Position numbers and translations under genes: made by a program. DNA of 64,000 nucleotides. Source: Pseudomonadota bacterium (lineage in GTDB: Bacteria > Pseudomonadota > Alphaproteobacteria > Sphingomonadales > Sphingomonadaceae). The stretch covers positions 1 through 64,000 of the forward strand of contig JAKPAG010000112.1 of NCBI GenBank assembly GCA_029779535.1, written 5' to 3'. The notes beneath the pieces were generated by a model. It worked only from the letters and a program-made list of their open reading frames with translations. It had not been told where the DNA came from and searched no databases. Every line of letters starts with the position of its first letter. The first letter of the stretch is position 1. Positions 47,174 to 56,144 of the stretch are shown one piece after another.

Positions 47174-47877
47174 TTCTCCCCGTATGGCCGGATTTCCTGC
47201 TCGAACGTCCAGGCCGATTTGGGCTGGTTGTAAAGCGACCAATAGGCGTCCGCCACGGCTTCGGGCGGCATCAGCGCGTCCTCGGGAATGTCGGCGCCGC
47301 CGCTGCGTTCGGTCAGGCGCTCACGCACCCAGGCGGTGTCCACCCCGGCGTCGATCACCAGATGGGCCACGTGCAGCCCCTGCGGCCACAGCTCGCGCGC
47401 GGCGCTTTGCGCCATGGCCCGCAGGCCCGCCTTGGCGGCGGCAAAAGCGGCATAGCCCGGATTGCCGCGCAGCCCGGCGGTGGCTCCGGTGACGAAGATC
47501 TTGCCGGCGGCGCGCGGCGTCATGATGCTGGCCGCCTCACGCACGGTGACGAAGCCGGCAAAGCAGGCCATTTCCCAGACCTTGCGGAACACCCGGTCGC
47601 TTGTCTCGCGCAGCGGGAACTGGACGTTGGCGCCGACGTTGAACACCACCAGCGCTAGCGGGGCAATCGCCTCCGCCTCGGCCAGGAAGGCGGCAACATC
47701 CTCTGGCTCGCGCGCGTCGAGCGAACGGCCGGTGACTGCGCCGCCCAGCAGCGGGGCGAGCTTGTCACCATTGCGGCGCCCGGCGTGGACCGCAAAGCCC
47801 TCTGCCGCAAACCGCCGCACGATCGCCGCGCCGATGTAGTCGCCCGCGCCGACCACGGCGACGGAGTGGCTCGGCAT
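47167..47877 (-). CDS. SDR-family oxidoreductase
   Basis: 236 aa. The ORF track fuses it with the shadow of the previous gene; the real start is the ATG at 47877 (SVAVVGAGDYIGAAIVRRF), 2 nt after the thioesterase stop. The nucleotide motif is GAGDYIG instead of TGxxxGIG, and the catalytic YxxxK is replaced (AGYAAFAAAKAG reads PGYAAFAAAK). FVTGATAGLRG holds the serine-region strand. It belongs to the classical SDRs but with a divergent active site; function is uncertain. Confidence 0.85.
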   Translation of the reverse strand: MPSHSVAVVGAGDYIGAAIVRRFAAEGFAVHAGRRNGDKLAPLLGGAVTGRSLDAREPEDVAAFLAEAEAIAPLALVVFNVGANVQFPLRETSDRVFRKVWEMACFAGFVTVREAASIMTPRAAGKIFVTGATAGLRGNPGYAAFAAAKAGLRAMAQSAARELWPQGLHVAHLVIDAGVDTAWVRERLTERSGGADIPEDALMPPEAVADAYWSLYNQPKSAWTFEQEIRPYGEKW

Positions 47878-47879
47878 GT

Positions 47880-48326
47880 TCACTTGCGCTCCACCGGAAT
47901 GACGGCAACGGTGAAGCGCGAAATGCACACCAGCTTGCCGGCCTCGTCCTCGATCCGGATGGTCCAGACCTGCGTGGTCCGACCCAGCGCTTCGGGCCGG
48001 GCCGTGGCATAGACCCAGCCTGCATAGGCCGGGCGGATATGGTTGGCGTTGATTTCCATGCCGACGCCGACGAAGCGCGCCGGATCGACGCACCAGCCCG
48101 CCGCGACCGAACCGACCGTTTCCGCCAGGGCCACCGATGCACCGCCGTGCAGCCGCTTGAACGGCTGCTGCGTCCGCTCGTTCACCGGCATGCGGGCCTT
48201 GATCCAGTTGTCGCCGCATTCGACGAACTCGATCCCCAGCCAGCTGTTCATCGAGCCTTCGCCGCCACGGGTCATGGCGGCAAGGTCAGGGTGCTTTCCG
48301 CCCCACCAGATCATTTGGTTGCTCAT
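47880..48326 (-). CDS. PaaI-type hotdog thioesterase
   Basis: 148 aa acyl-CoA thioesterase. The hotdog pattern WIKARMPVNERTQQPFKRLHGGASVALAETVGSVAA (quoted here in the key part LHGGASVALAE) carries the Glu/Asn region of PaaI/YbgC-like enzymes. It releases free acids from dead-end CoA esters. It is the first gene of the 48326-46562 operon with the SDR and the isomerase. Confidence 0.88.
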   Translation of the reverse strand: MSNQMIWWGGKHPDLAAMTRGGEGSMNSWLGIEFVECGDNWIKARMPVNERTQQPFKRLHGGASVALAETVGSVAAGWCVDPARFVGVGMEINANHIRPAYAGWVYATARPEALGRTTQVWTIRIEDEAGKLVCISRFTVAVIPVERK

Positions 48327-48369
48327 TGCAACTTAATAGGCGCAATTCGGCCGGGCTGTAAAGTCAGGC

Positions 48370-48771
48370 TCAGTGGAACCGCGCCGCGGCCGGCACGACC
48401 AGCGCCAGGCCCAGCGCCACGGTGGTCATCGCCCAGCCGCGGTGCATGTGGCTGAGACTGCGCAGCCAGAACTGGGTGTAGATATCGACGAAGCCCAGGA
48501 TCGCCAGCGCCTCGATCATCATCAGCCCGCCCATCGCGCGCAGCACGCAGGCCAGAAGGTCGCTCGGCACCCAGGGGTTAGCCATATAGACCAGCCCGCC
48601 GATCAGCAGTTCCAGCATGCCGCAGACGAACTGCAGCGCGGGGCTTTTCTCGACCTCTTCGATCATGATCCGCCAGGCGCCCGGCTTGCGCAGCGCGCCA
48701 ATGCCCGCGAACATCGCGGTCAGGCCAAGCAGCAGCGCCGACCAGGCGGTCGGGTCAACAGTGTTCGTCAT
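48370..48771 (-). CDS. Four-helix membrane protein of unknown function
   Basis: 133 aa from the ATG at 48771 (GGAGGAA upstream, somewhat distant). Hydrophobic stretches are SALLLGLTAMFAGIGAL, LQFVCGMLELLIGGLVYM, VLRAMGGLMMIEALAILGFV and WAMTTVALGLALVVPAA. It has the size of DoxX-like or DUF4345-like membrane proteins, but I cannot place it. It is divergent from the FMO gene and likely shares the 48772-48949 control region. Confidence 0.7.
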   Translation of the reverse strand: MTNTVDPTAWSALLLGLTAMFAGIGALRKPGAWRIMIEEVEKSPALQFVCGMLELLIGGLVYMANPWVPSDLLACVLRAMGGLMMIEALAILGFVDIYTQFWLRSLSHMHRGWAMTTVALGLALVVPAAARFH

Positions 48772-48854
48772 GCTCTTTCGTTCCTCCAGCCCAAGGGTTC
48801 TCCCCGGAGGTATTATGCTTTGCTTGTCCGCACGATGCGCGGGCCGGGGCGACT

Positions 48855-48905
48855 TGTCCAGCATCGTCTTGGGCACTGGACATTAATCGCGCGCTTAAAC
48901 ATACT
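48855..48905 (+). promoter_or_regulatory. FMO operon promoter with two dyad sites
   Basis: TGTCCAG (48855-48861) and CTGGACA (48876-48882) form a perfect 7-bp inverted repeat with centres 21 bp apart. A promoter is visible: -35 TGGACA (48877-48882), 17-nt spacer, -10 CATACT (48900-48905). The palindrome AATCGCGCGCTT (48885-48896), one base from the core at 46509, fills the spacer, the classic place for repressor binding. Confidence 0.6.
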
Positions 48906-48949
48906 CCGCGCCAAGGCCGGGCAAAACGGCCGTGTGGAGAGAGCGCGAA

Positions 48950-50311
48950 ATGGCATTGCCGAAAGTCTGCATCATCGGTGCGGGATGCTCCGGGTTCACC
49001 ACGGCCAAGCGGCTGAAGGATTACGGCATCCCCTTCGACATCTACGAAGCGTCGGACGACATCGGCGGAACCTGGTACTACAACAACCCGAACGGCATGT
49101 CGGCCTGCTACCAGAGCCTGCACATCGACACCTCGAAGTGGCGGCTGGCCTTCGAGGACTATCCGGTGCCGGCCGAATGGCCCGACTATCCGCACCATTC
49201 GCAGCTGCTCAAATACTTCCACGATTATGTCGATCACTTCGGCCTGCGCCCCTTCATCCGCTTCAACACCCGGGTCGAGGACGCGAGCCGCAAGCCCGGC
49301 GGGGGCTGGCGCATCACGCTGTCCACTGGTGAGGTGAAGGACTATGACGCGCTTGCCGTGGCCAACGGCCACCACTGGGCGGCGCGAATTCCCGAATATC
49401 CCGGGCATTTCGACGGCACGCAGATCCATTCACACCAGTACCGTACCCCGTTCGAGCCGGTGAACTGCATCGGCAAGCGGGTGCTGGTGGTGGGCATGGG
49501 CAACAGCGCGATGGACATCGCCAGCGAGCTGTCACAGCGCCCGATGGCGCAGCGCCTGTTCGTTTCCACCCGGCGCGGTGTGTGGATCTTCCCCAAGTAT
49601 TACCAGGGGCAGCCGCTCGACAAGAACCCGGCGCCGGCCTGGCTGCCCAAGGGGCTGAAGCAGTGGTTGGGCGGACGCATGGTCAAGAAGCTGGTCGGCA
49701 AGATGAGCGACTATGGCCTGCCGGAACCCGAAATCGGTCCGTTCGAAAGCCACGGCACCGTTTCGGGCGAATTCCTGCTGCGGGCCGGATCGGGCGACCT
49801 GACCATGAAGGGCGGGGTGGAAAGGCTTGACGGCGACGGCGTGGTATTTGCCGATGGCAGCCGCGAGCAGATCGACGTGATCGTCTGGGCCACCGGCTAT
49901 GATATCCGCTTCCCCTTCTTCAAGGACCCGGCCTTTACGGCGGACGCCGACAATCGCCCGCCGCCGCTGTACAAGCGGATCATGAAGCCCGGGGTGCCGG
50001 ACCTGTTCTACATGGGCCTGGCCCAGCCGCTGCCCACCCTGGTCAACTTTGCCGAACAGCAGAGCAAGCTGGTCGCCGCCTATCTGGCGGGGCAATATTT
50101 GCCGCCCGAACCGGCTGAAATGGAACGGATCATCCAGGCGGACGAGCAGTACTACACCGGTCAGTATTACCAGGCGCGGCGGCACACGATCCAGCTCGAC
50201 TTCGATCATTATGTCCGGGCGCTGCACAAGGAACTGGCCAAGGGCGCCGCGCGCGCCCGGGCAAAGGGCAACGCGCTGCCGGTCAGGCCGCGCGAACTGG
50301 AGGATGCCTGA
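48950..50311 (+). CDS. Class B flavin-containing monooxygenase
   Basis: 453 aa FAD/NADPH monooxygenase. FAD motif VCIIGAGCSGFTTAK at the N terminus, GGTWYYN (~42), the FMO fingerprint FxGxxxHxxxY as FDGTQIHSHQYR (~160) and NADPH motif VLVVGMGNSAMDIA (~185), with the closing VIVWATGYDIRFPFF. The fingerprint lacks the WP/WD of Baeyer-Villiger enzymes, so N/S-oxygenation or an unusual ketone oxidation is expected. It starts the FMO-P450-crotonase operon (GGAGAGAG ribosome binding site). Confidence 0.93.
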   Translation: MALPKVCIIGAGCSGFTTAKRLKDYGIPFDIYEASDDIGGTWYYNNPNGMSACYQSLHIDTSKWRLAFEDYPVPAEWPDYPHHSQLLKYFHDYVDHFGLRPFIRFNTRVEDASRKPGGGWRITLSTGEVKDYDALAVANGHHWAARIPEYPGHFDGTQIHSHQYRTPFEPVNCIGKRVLVVGMGNSAMDIASELSQRPMAQRLFVSTRRGVWIFPKYYQGQPLDKNPAPAWLPKGLKQWLGGRMVKKLVGKMSDYGLPEPEIGPFESHGTVSGEFLLRAGSGDLTMKGGVERLDGDGVVFADGSREQIDVIVWATGYDIRFPFFKDPAFTADADNRPPPLYKRIMKPGVPDLFYMGLAQPLPTLVNFAEQQSKLVAAYLAGQYLPPEPAEMERIIQADEQYYTGQYYQARRHTIQLDFDHYVRALHKELAKGAARARAKGNALPVRPRELEDA

Positions 50312-50313
50312 CC

Positions 50314-51525
50314 ATGGCAAGCCGTGCACTCAACCCCGTCGATGTCAGCGACAGCGCCTTCTATACGGAGGATACCTGGCGTGAACCCTTTGCCCGCCTG
50401 CGGGCCGAGGCGCCGGTCAGCTGGCGCGAAGACAGTGCCTATGGCCCTTACTGGTCGGTCGCCTCGCACGAGCTGATCCAGCAGGTTGAGCTTGATCCGG
50501 CGACCTACTCCTCGCAGCTCGGCAACATCACGATTGCCGAAGGCGTCGCGGGCGGGGAGTTTCCGAACTTCATCGCGATGGACCCGCCGCGCCACACCGA
50601 GCAGCGCCGCGTGGTTGCCGCCGCTTTCACGCCCAGCCAGATGCTGCACCGCGAACGCCAGGTGCGCGAGCGGACGAAGGAACTGCTCGATGCCTTGCCG
50701 GTGGGTGAAACCATCGACTGGGTCAACCAGGTCGCCGTGCCGCTGACCATCGGCATGCTGGCGATCGTGCTCGACTTTCCGTGGGAGGAACGCGATTCCC
50801 TGCGCAAGTGGTCGGACATGGCCAGCAATGTCTCGCCCGAGGTGATGACCGAGCAGTATGCGCAGGACTTCTTTGCGGAAATGGGCGTCATGCTGGCCCG
50901 GTTCGACCAGCTGCTGGAACAGCGCCGCGCCCAGCCCCCGGCGGATGACCTGCTTAGCCGGATGATCCATTCCGAAGCGATGGGCAACCTGACCCCGCTG
51001 GAACGGATCGCCAATATCGCGCTGCTGATCGTGGGCGGCAACGATACCACCCGCAATTCGATGAGCGGGCTGGTCGAGGCGCTGCACAAGTATCCCGACC
51101 AGCTGGACCGGCTGCGCGCCGACAAGGCGCTGATTCCCAATGCCGCGCAGGAAATCGTCCGCTGGCAAAGCCCGGTCACCCACATGCGCCGCACGCTGAC
51201 CCGCGATGCGGAACTGGGCGGGCAAAGCCTGAAGGCGGGCGAGAAGATCGTGCTGTGGTACATCTCGGCCAACCGCGACGAAGCCGTGTTCAAGGACGCC
51301 GAACGCTATGACGTGGGCCGCGAAAACGCCCGCCGCCACCTTGGCTTCGGCCACGGCATTCACCGCTGCGTGGGCGCGCGGCTGGCCGAAATCCAGCTCG
51401 ACACCCTGATCGAGGAAATGATCGATCGGCGCTGGCGGATCGTGCCGGAGGGCGCGCCAACCCGCCTGGCCAGTCCGTTCCTGCACGGCTTCACTGCCAT
51501 GCCGGTCAGCATCGCGGTTGACTGA
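50314..51525 (+). CDS. Cytochrome P450 monooxygenase
   Basis: 403 aa. I-helix GGNDTTRNSMSG (~248), ExxR region, heme loop FGHGIHRCVGAR (~350). It is clearly homologous to the P450 at 9660 (same GGNDTTRNS and HRCVGAR motifs), so the two belong to one broader CYP group (CYP153/108/111-like style). It starts 2 nt after the FMO stop and ends 1 nt before the crotonase, so the three products likely act on one substrate. No ferredoxin is nearby. Confidence 0.94.
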   Translation: MASRALNPVDVSDSAFYTEDTWREPFARLRAEAPVSWREDSAYGPYWSVASHELIQQVELDPATYSSQLGNITIAEGVAGGEFPNFIAMDPPRHTEQRRVVAAAFTPSQMLHRERQVRERTKELLDALPVGETIDWVNQVAVPLTIGMLAIVLDFPWEERDSLRKWSDMASNVSPEVMTEQYAQDFFAEMGVMLARFDQLLEQRRAQPPADDLLSRMIHSEAMGNLTPLERIANIALLIVGGNDTTRNSMSGLVEALHKYPDQLDRLRADKALIPNAAQEIVRWQSPVTHMRRTLTRDAELGGQSLKAGEKIVLWYISANRDEAVFKDAERYDVGRENARRHLGFGHGIHRCVGARLAEIQLDTLIEEMIDRRWRIVPEGAPTRLASPFLHGFTAMPVSIAVD

Positions 51526-51526
51526 G

Positions 51527-52384
51527 ATGGGCTACCAGACCCTGCTGGTGGAACGCGAAGGGCCGATCCTTTGGGTCCGCCTGAACCGTCCCGCAGTGCT
51601 CAACGCCTATACCAGCGAACTCGGCGCCGAACTGGCCCGCGCCTTTGCCGAGGCCGATGACGACGATGCGGTGCGAGTGGTGGTGCTGGGCCATACCGGC
51701 CGGGTGTTCTGCGCCGGGGCGGATGTCTCGGCCGGAGCCGGGGCCTTCGATACCGAAAACGGCGAGGGCGCGAAGAACTTTGGCGGAGGCGACGGCGCGC
51801 GCGGCAACAGCAATTTCATCCAGGCGATGATGGATTGCCGCAAACCCTCGATAGTCGCTTTCAATGGATCGGCTGCCGGGGTGGGGCTGACGCTGACCCT
51901 GCCCTGCGACATTCGCATCGCGGCGGAAAACGCCAAATTCGGCTGCGTGTTCACCCGGCGCGGACTGGTGCCCGAAGCCGGTTCTGCCTGGTTCCTGCCG
52001 CAACTGGTCGGCCTGTCGACCGCGCTGAAATGGTGCCTGACCGGGGCGTTGGTCCCCGCGGACGAAGCGCTGGACGCCGGGCTGCTCAGCGAAGTGGTCC
52101 CGGCGGGTGAAGCGGAAACCCGCGCGCGCGAACTGGCGCTGGAAATTGCCGCCAACTGTTCGCCCGTGGCGCTGGCGCTGACCCGGCGGATGCTGTGGCG
52201 CTTTTCCGCCCAGTCCGGCCCGGAAGGCGCGCTGGCGGTCGATGCGGCGCTCAACATCGCGCTGGGGGCCAAGGCGGACGTGCACGAAGGGGTGGCCGCC
52301 TTTCTTGAAAAGCGCACGCCGGACTTCCCCTTGCGGGTCAGCGCCGACATGCCGGACACGCCGTGGTGGCCGAACGCCAGCTAA
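51527..52384 (+). CDS. Enoyl-CoA hydratase/isomerase family protein
   Basis: 285 aa crotonase. LNRPAVLNAYTSELG, GRVFCAGADVSAGA (~63), AFNGSAAGVGLTLTLPCD (~110) and FTRRGLVPEAGSAWFLPQLVG. The two usual hydratase glutamates do not line up (TRRGL and LKWCLTG at those places), while PEAGS offers another. The acid/base set therefore differs from a standard hydratase. An insert of ~20 Gly/Asn-rich residues lies at 80-95. It is third in the FMO operon and convergent with mipA (4-nt overlap). Confidence 0.88.
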   Translation: MGYQTLLVEREGPILWVRLNRPAVLNAYTSELGAELARAFAEADDDDAVRVVVLGHTGRVFCAGADVSAGAGAFDTENGEGAKNFGGGDGARGNSNFIQAMMDCRKPSIVAFNGSAAGVGLTLTLPCDIRIAAENAKFGCVFTRRGLVPEAGSAWFLPQLVGLSTALKWCLTGALVPADEALDAGLLSEVVPAGEAETRARELALEIAANCSPVALALTRRMLWRFSAQSGPEGALAVDAALNIALGAKADVHEGVAAFLEKRTPDFPLRVSADMPDTPWWPNAS

Positions 52385-53247
52385 AGGCTGTAGGACAGCC
52401 CCGCCACGGCAAAGAGCTGGCTCTTGCTGCCGGCGGTGCCGACCAGCGGGCTGCGCGCGAAATCGCCCTGCAGGCGCTTGTAATTGGTCAGCATGAACAG
52501 ACCCCAGCCCTTGCGCGGTTCGCCCGACAGGTCGTGGGTATAGAGCAGCGATCCGCCCACGCTTTTCAGCCCTCCGCCCGTAGGCGTGTAGGCAGGCAGT
52601 GGCATGCCGGGCGCAACGCCATAGTAATAGCGGGCAAAACCCTTGCCGACGATATCCGCCGACACGCCCAGCCGTGCAAAGCCGCGCTGCGATACTGGCG
52701 AATTGAGCGACAGCGCCGGGGTGATTACGTGGCTGCGGTGGGCGCCGGCCACATCGCGCAGCAGGGTCACGTCGAAGTTCAGGCTGGCGGGCGGGATCAG
52801 CACGCCGCGCCGGCTGATCCCGGCAGTCAGCCCAAGTTCCACGGCCGCCTTGCGCGTGCCCAGCGCGGCGACGCGCGGATCGTCGACATCGCCGTTGCGA
52901 TCGAGCCGCAGCTGCGCGACCGGGCCCAGCACCAGCCGGGTCTTCGCCCCCGGCCGATCGGCAATCACGTCGGTATAGAGGTTGAGCCCGCGCATCTGGA
53001 ACTCGATCCCCGAAACGCGCCCTTGCAGGATGCCGCCGGGCTGGAGGCGGTAATCGTTCGACCCTTCATAGTCTGGCGCCGCGCCGAGGCCGAAGCCGAT
53101 GGTCAGCCGGTCGCCGCCGTCATCACGCAGGCCGGCGGGCGGACCGGCGCGTTCGGGCGCTTGGGCCTGGGCCGGGCTGGCGGCCAGTGCAACCGCCAGT
53201 GCGACAGCGGGCAGGGCGGAAGCTGGCAGGACGCGGGAGCTGGGCAT
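52381..53247 (-). CDS. MipA/OmpV-family outer-membrane protein
   Basis: 288 aa from the ATG at 53247. A signal peptide (VALAVALAASPAQA) is followed by an N-terminal beta hairpin pattern typical of MipA/OmpV: LTIGFGLGAAPDYEGSNDYR, PGGILQGRVSGIEFQMRG (quoted in part), and a terminal strand ending FAVAGLSYSL with an aromatic-poor but hydrophobic C terminus. MipA-type barrels scaffold murein enzymes or serve as small outer-membrane channels. Confidence 0.87.
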   Translation of the reverse strand: MPSSRVLPASALPAVALAVALAASPAQAQAPERAGPPAGLRDDGGDRLTIGFGLGAAPDYEGSNDYRLQPGGILQGRVSGIEFQMRGLNLYTDVIADRPGAKTRLVLGPVAQLRLDRNGDVDDPRVAALGTRKAAVELGLTAGISRRGVLIPPASLNFDVTLLRDVAGAHRSHVITPALSLNSPVSQRGFARLGVSADIVGKGFARYYYGVAPGMPLPAYTPTGGGLKSVGGSLLYTHDLSGEPRKGWGLFMLTNYKRLQGDFARSPLVGTAGSKSQLFAVAGLSYSL

Positions 53248-53339
53248 GAAATGGCCTTTCAAATCAATCCCCCGAGCAGGAATATCGGCGCGCGGGGGAG
53301 GCGCACAAGTGTACCTAGGGGCAAGGAGCAGGATCGGGC

Positions 53340-54323
53340 ATGACCTACACACTCTACGGGGCGCTCGGTTCGCCCTATTCGATGAAGCTGCGCGCGGTGC
53401 TGCGCTACCGCCGGCTGGTCTACATCTGGCAGGATGGTGCCGCCGCGCGCGAAGCGCTGGCCCAGGTGCGCGCGCCGGTGATCCCGGTGCTGCGCTATCC
53501 CGATGGGCATTACGACAACGATTCGACCCCGGTGATCTATGACCTTGAGGCGCGCCATGCGCAGCGGCGGATCGTGCCCGACGATCCGGCCCAGGCCTTC
53601 ATCGCCCACCTGCTCGAGGATTTCGCCGACGAATGGCTGACCAAGGCGATGTTCGGCTATCGCTGGCTGGAGGAAGTCGACCAGGTGCAAATGAGCCGCT
53701 GGCTGGCCTTCGACAACCTGAAAGGCGGCGGGCTGGCGAACAGCCAGGCCTTTGCCGAGCAGTTCCGCGCGCGCCAAGTGTCACGCATGGCGCTGGTCGG
53801 TTGCACGCGCGAGAATTTCCCGCTGATCGAGACGAGCACCCGCGCGGTGCTGGCCGCGCTGGAAGCCCACGTGGTCAACCGCCACTGCCTGTTCGGCACG
53901 CGGCCCAGCCTGGCCGAATTCGGGATTTACGGCCAGCTGTCGCAGCTCGGCACCGACCCCACCCCGCAGGCGATGATGCGGGCGGACTATCCCTATACCT
54001 ACCGCTGGCTGGCCCATATTGACGACATGAGCGGGGTGGAGGGCGAATGGGAACCGGGCTTTGCCCCGGTCGTGGCGGAGCTGGTCCGGATTGCGGGCGA
54101 AGTCTATGTCCCGTTCCTGCGCGCGAACGAGGCCGCGGCCGAAGCCGGGGCCGAGACGTTCCGGATGGAAGCCATGGGGCTGCCCTATGAACAGGGGGTG
54201 TTCAAGTACCAGCTGAAATGCCTGCGCGAGCTACGCAGCCGCTATGCCGCGCTGGACGGCGCGGCGCGCGCTGCGGTGGACGGCGTGCTGGGGCCAGCCT
54301 GGCTGGCGCTGCTGGCCCCGTGA
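53340..54323 (+). CDS. Glutathione S-transferase-like protein, long form
   Basis: 327 aa; ordinary GSTs are nearer 200-230. The N-terminal thioredoxin domain (YTLYGALGSPYSMKLRAVLRY) has Ser/Tyr in the active-site region and the cis-Pro glutathione motif DSTPVIYDLE (~65). The C-terminal helical domain (FGTRPSLAEFGIYGQLSQLG) is followed by an extra ~90 residues. Conjugation or reductive chemistry with glutathione is expected. It is divergent from mipA. Confidence 0.85.
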   Translation: MTYTLYGALGSPYSMKLRAVLRYRRLVYIWQDGAAAREALAQVRAPVIPVLRYPDGHYDNDSTPVIYDLEARHAQRRIVPDDPAQAFIAHLLEDFADEWLTKAMFGYRWLEEVDQVQMSRWLAFDNLKGGGLANSQAFAEQFRARQVSRMALVGCTRENFPLIETSTRAVLAALEAHVVNRHCLFGTRPSLAEFGIYGQLSQLGTDPTPQAMMRADYPYTYRWLAHIDDMSGVEGEWEPGFAPVVAELVRIAGEVYVPFLRANEAAAEAGAETFRMEAMGLPYEQGVFKYQLKCLRELRSRYAALDGAARAAVDGVLGPAWLALLAP

Positions 54324-54326
54324 CGC

Positions 54327-56144
54327 TTACTTCGATGCCTTGATCCAGGCGTCGATCTTGCTTTCCAGCACGGACAGCGGCAGCGCGCCGGTGCCCAGCA
54401 CCTGGTTGTGGAATTCGCGGATGTCGAATTTCGCGCCCAGCGCCTTTTCGGCCTTGGCCCGCAGCCGCTGGATGGTCAGTGCCCCGACCTTGTAGGCCAG
54501 CGCCTGGCTGGGAATGGCGATATAGCGTTCGACCTCGGCGGTAGCGTCGGTCTTGCCCATGCTGGAATTGGCCAGCATGTAGGCAATGCCCTGGTCGCGG
54601 GTCCAACCCTTCCAGTGGATCCCGGTATCGACCACCAGCCGCATCGCGCGCAGCATTTCATCGTCCAGCGTACCCATGCGTGACCACGGGTCCTTGTAGA
54701 ACCCCATCTCGTTGCCAAGCGTTTCGGCATAGAGCGCCCAGCCTTCGACATAGGCGGTGTTGCCGCCAAACCGCATGAAGGCGGGCAGTGCCTCGTTTTC
54801 CTGGGCCAGGCTGATCTGGAAATGGTGCCCCGGCGCGCCTTCGTGCAGATACAGCGTCACTTCGCCCGGGGTGGTGCGGCTCGGCAGGTCATAGGCATTG
54901 AAATAGAATGTGCCCGGGCGGCTGCCGTCCGCCGTGCCCTGCTGGTACGAGCCGCCGGCTTCGAACTTCTCGCGGAATTCCTCGTAGGGGCTGATCTTCA
55001 GCGGAGCCTTGGGCAGCACCTTGAACAGGGTGCCAACCTTGGCGTCGACCTGCTTGCCGATGTCGTAATAACGCTGGGTCAGTTCCTCGCGGCTCTTGCG
55101 CTTGAACTGCGGGTCGGTGCGGATGAACTGGAAGAACTCCGGCAGGGTGCCCTTGAAGCCGACCTCTGCCTTGACCTTCTCCATCTCGCCCAGGATTCGC
55201 TTGACCTCGCCAAGCCCCAGCTTGTGCAGGTAGTCGGGCTTCAGCGGCAGGGTCGTGGTGCTTTCGATCTGTTGCAGGTACAGCGCCTTGCCGCCCTTCA
55301 TCTGCGCCAGGCCAAAGGTGTCGCGCGCCTTGGGCAGGTACTGGTCGCGCAGATAATCGCGCAGCCGCTGGTTGGCGGGATAGATCTGTCCGGCTACCAC
55401 CTCGCGGTAGCGCGCGGTCAGGCGGTCCTTGTCGGCCTGGCTGAATTCCGCTGGCAGGTTCTTGATCGGCTCCCAGTAGGGGCTGTCCTCGGGCGCCAGC
55501 TTGAGCTGGGTGTCGAGCTGTTCGATGACGTTGCGGATCGTCATCTTCGTTTCGACCACCCCGCTTGCTTCGCCTTCCTTGAACTTGGCGATCGACCGGT
55601 CGATCAGCTTCACATAGTCGGCGTGCCGCTTGAGGTTGTTCTCGTAGTCCTCGACCGTCTTGAACGGGATCCCGGTGTTGCCGCTGGCCAGCGTCGGGTA
55701 GAACGTGTGAAAGCCGAAGAAGTGGTTGATCGGGCGCACTTCGGTCAACGCAAGGATCTGCGGGGTCAGCCCCTTCAGCGTTTCATGCCGGTCGCGCTTG
55801 AACACGTCATAGGCGATCTGGTCGGTCGGATTGAGGCTTGCGCGGTTGATCCGGCCCAGTTCGGTCAGCTCGTCCTGCGCGGCCTTGCGCTCGGCATCGT
55901 TGTATTCGGGCGTCAGGTAATCGCCCAGCCGGTCGGCATAGCGCATGTCGCCGCGGAACAGCGCGGACAGCGGGTTGCGCTTCAGGCTGGCTTCGTCCGA
56001 AGCGGCGAACAGCGCGAACAGGCGGTCGTGTTCGCTCTGAATGGTAGCGACAGGAGGGGCGGCCTCGGCCAGCGCGGGGGCGGCGTTGAGGCCAGCGGTG
56101 CCGGCCAGCAGCGCGGCGGCGAAAAACGAGCGAAGCGTGGTCAT
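54327..56144 (-). CDS. DUF885 zinc carboxypeptidase-like protein, secreted
   Basis: 605 aa from the ATG at 56144. The signal peptide ends near PALAEA, so it is exported. The gluzincin-type motif HEGAPGHHFQ (~395), with a downstream glutamate in YVEGWALYAETLG, matches the DUF885 metallopeptidases. The N-terminal two thirds is helical. It likely digests peptides in the periplasm. A promoter region with the inverted repeat TGTATT-8-AATACA lies just upstream. Confidence 0.92.
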   Translation of the reverse strand: MTTLRSFFAAALLAGTAGLNAAPALAEAAPPVATIQSEHDRLFALFAASDEASLKRNPLSALFRGDMRYADRLGDYLTPEYNDAERKAAQDELTELGRINRASLNPTDQIAYDVFKRDRHETLKGLTPQILALTEVRPINHFFGFHTFYPTLASGNTGIPFKTVEDYENNLKRHADYVKLIDRSIAKFKEGEASGVVETKMTIRNVIEQLDTQLKLAPEDSPYWEPIKNLPAEFSQADKDRLTARYREVVAGQIYPANQRLRDYLRDQYLPKARDTFGLAQMKGGKALYLQQIESTTTLPLKPDYLHKLGLGEVKRILGEMEKVKAEVGFKGTLPEFFQFIRTDPQFKRKSREELTQRYYDIGKQVDAKVGTLFKVLPKAPLKISPYEEFREKFEAGGSYQQGTADGSRPGTFYFNAYDLPSRTTPGEVTLYLHEGAPGHHFQISLAQENEALPAFMRFGGNTAYVEGWALYAETLGNEMGFYKDPWSRMGTLDDEMLRAMRLVVDTGIHWKGWTRDQGIAYMLANSSMGKTDATAEVERYIAIPSQALAYKVGALTIQRLRAKAEKALGAKFDIREFHNQVLGTGALPLSVLESKIDAWIKASK

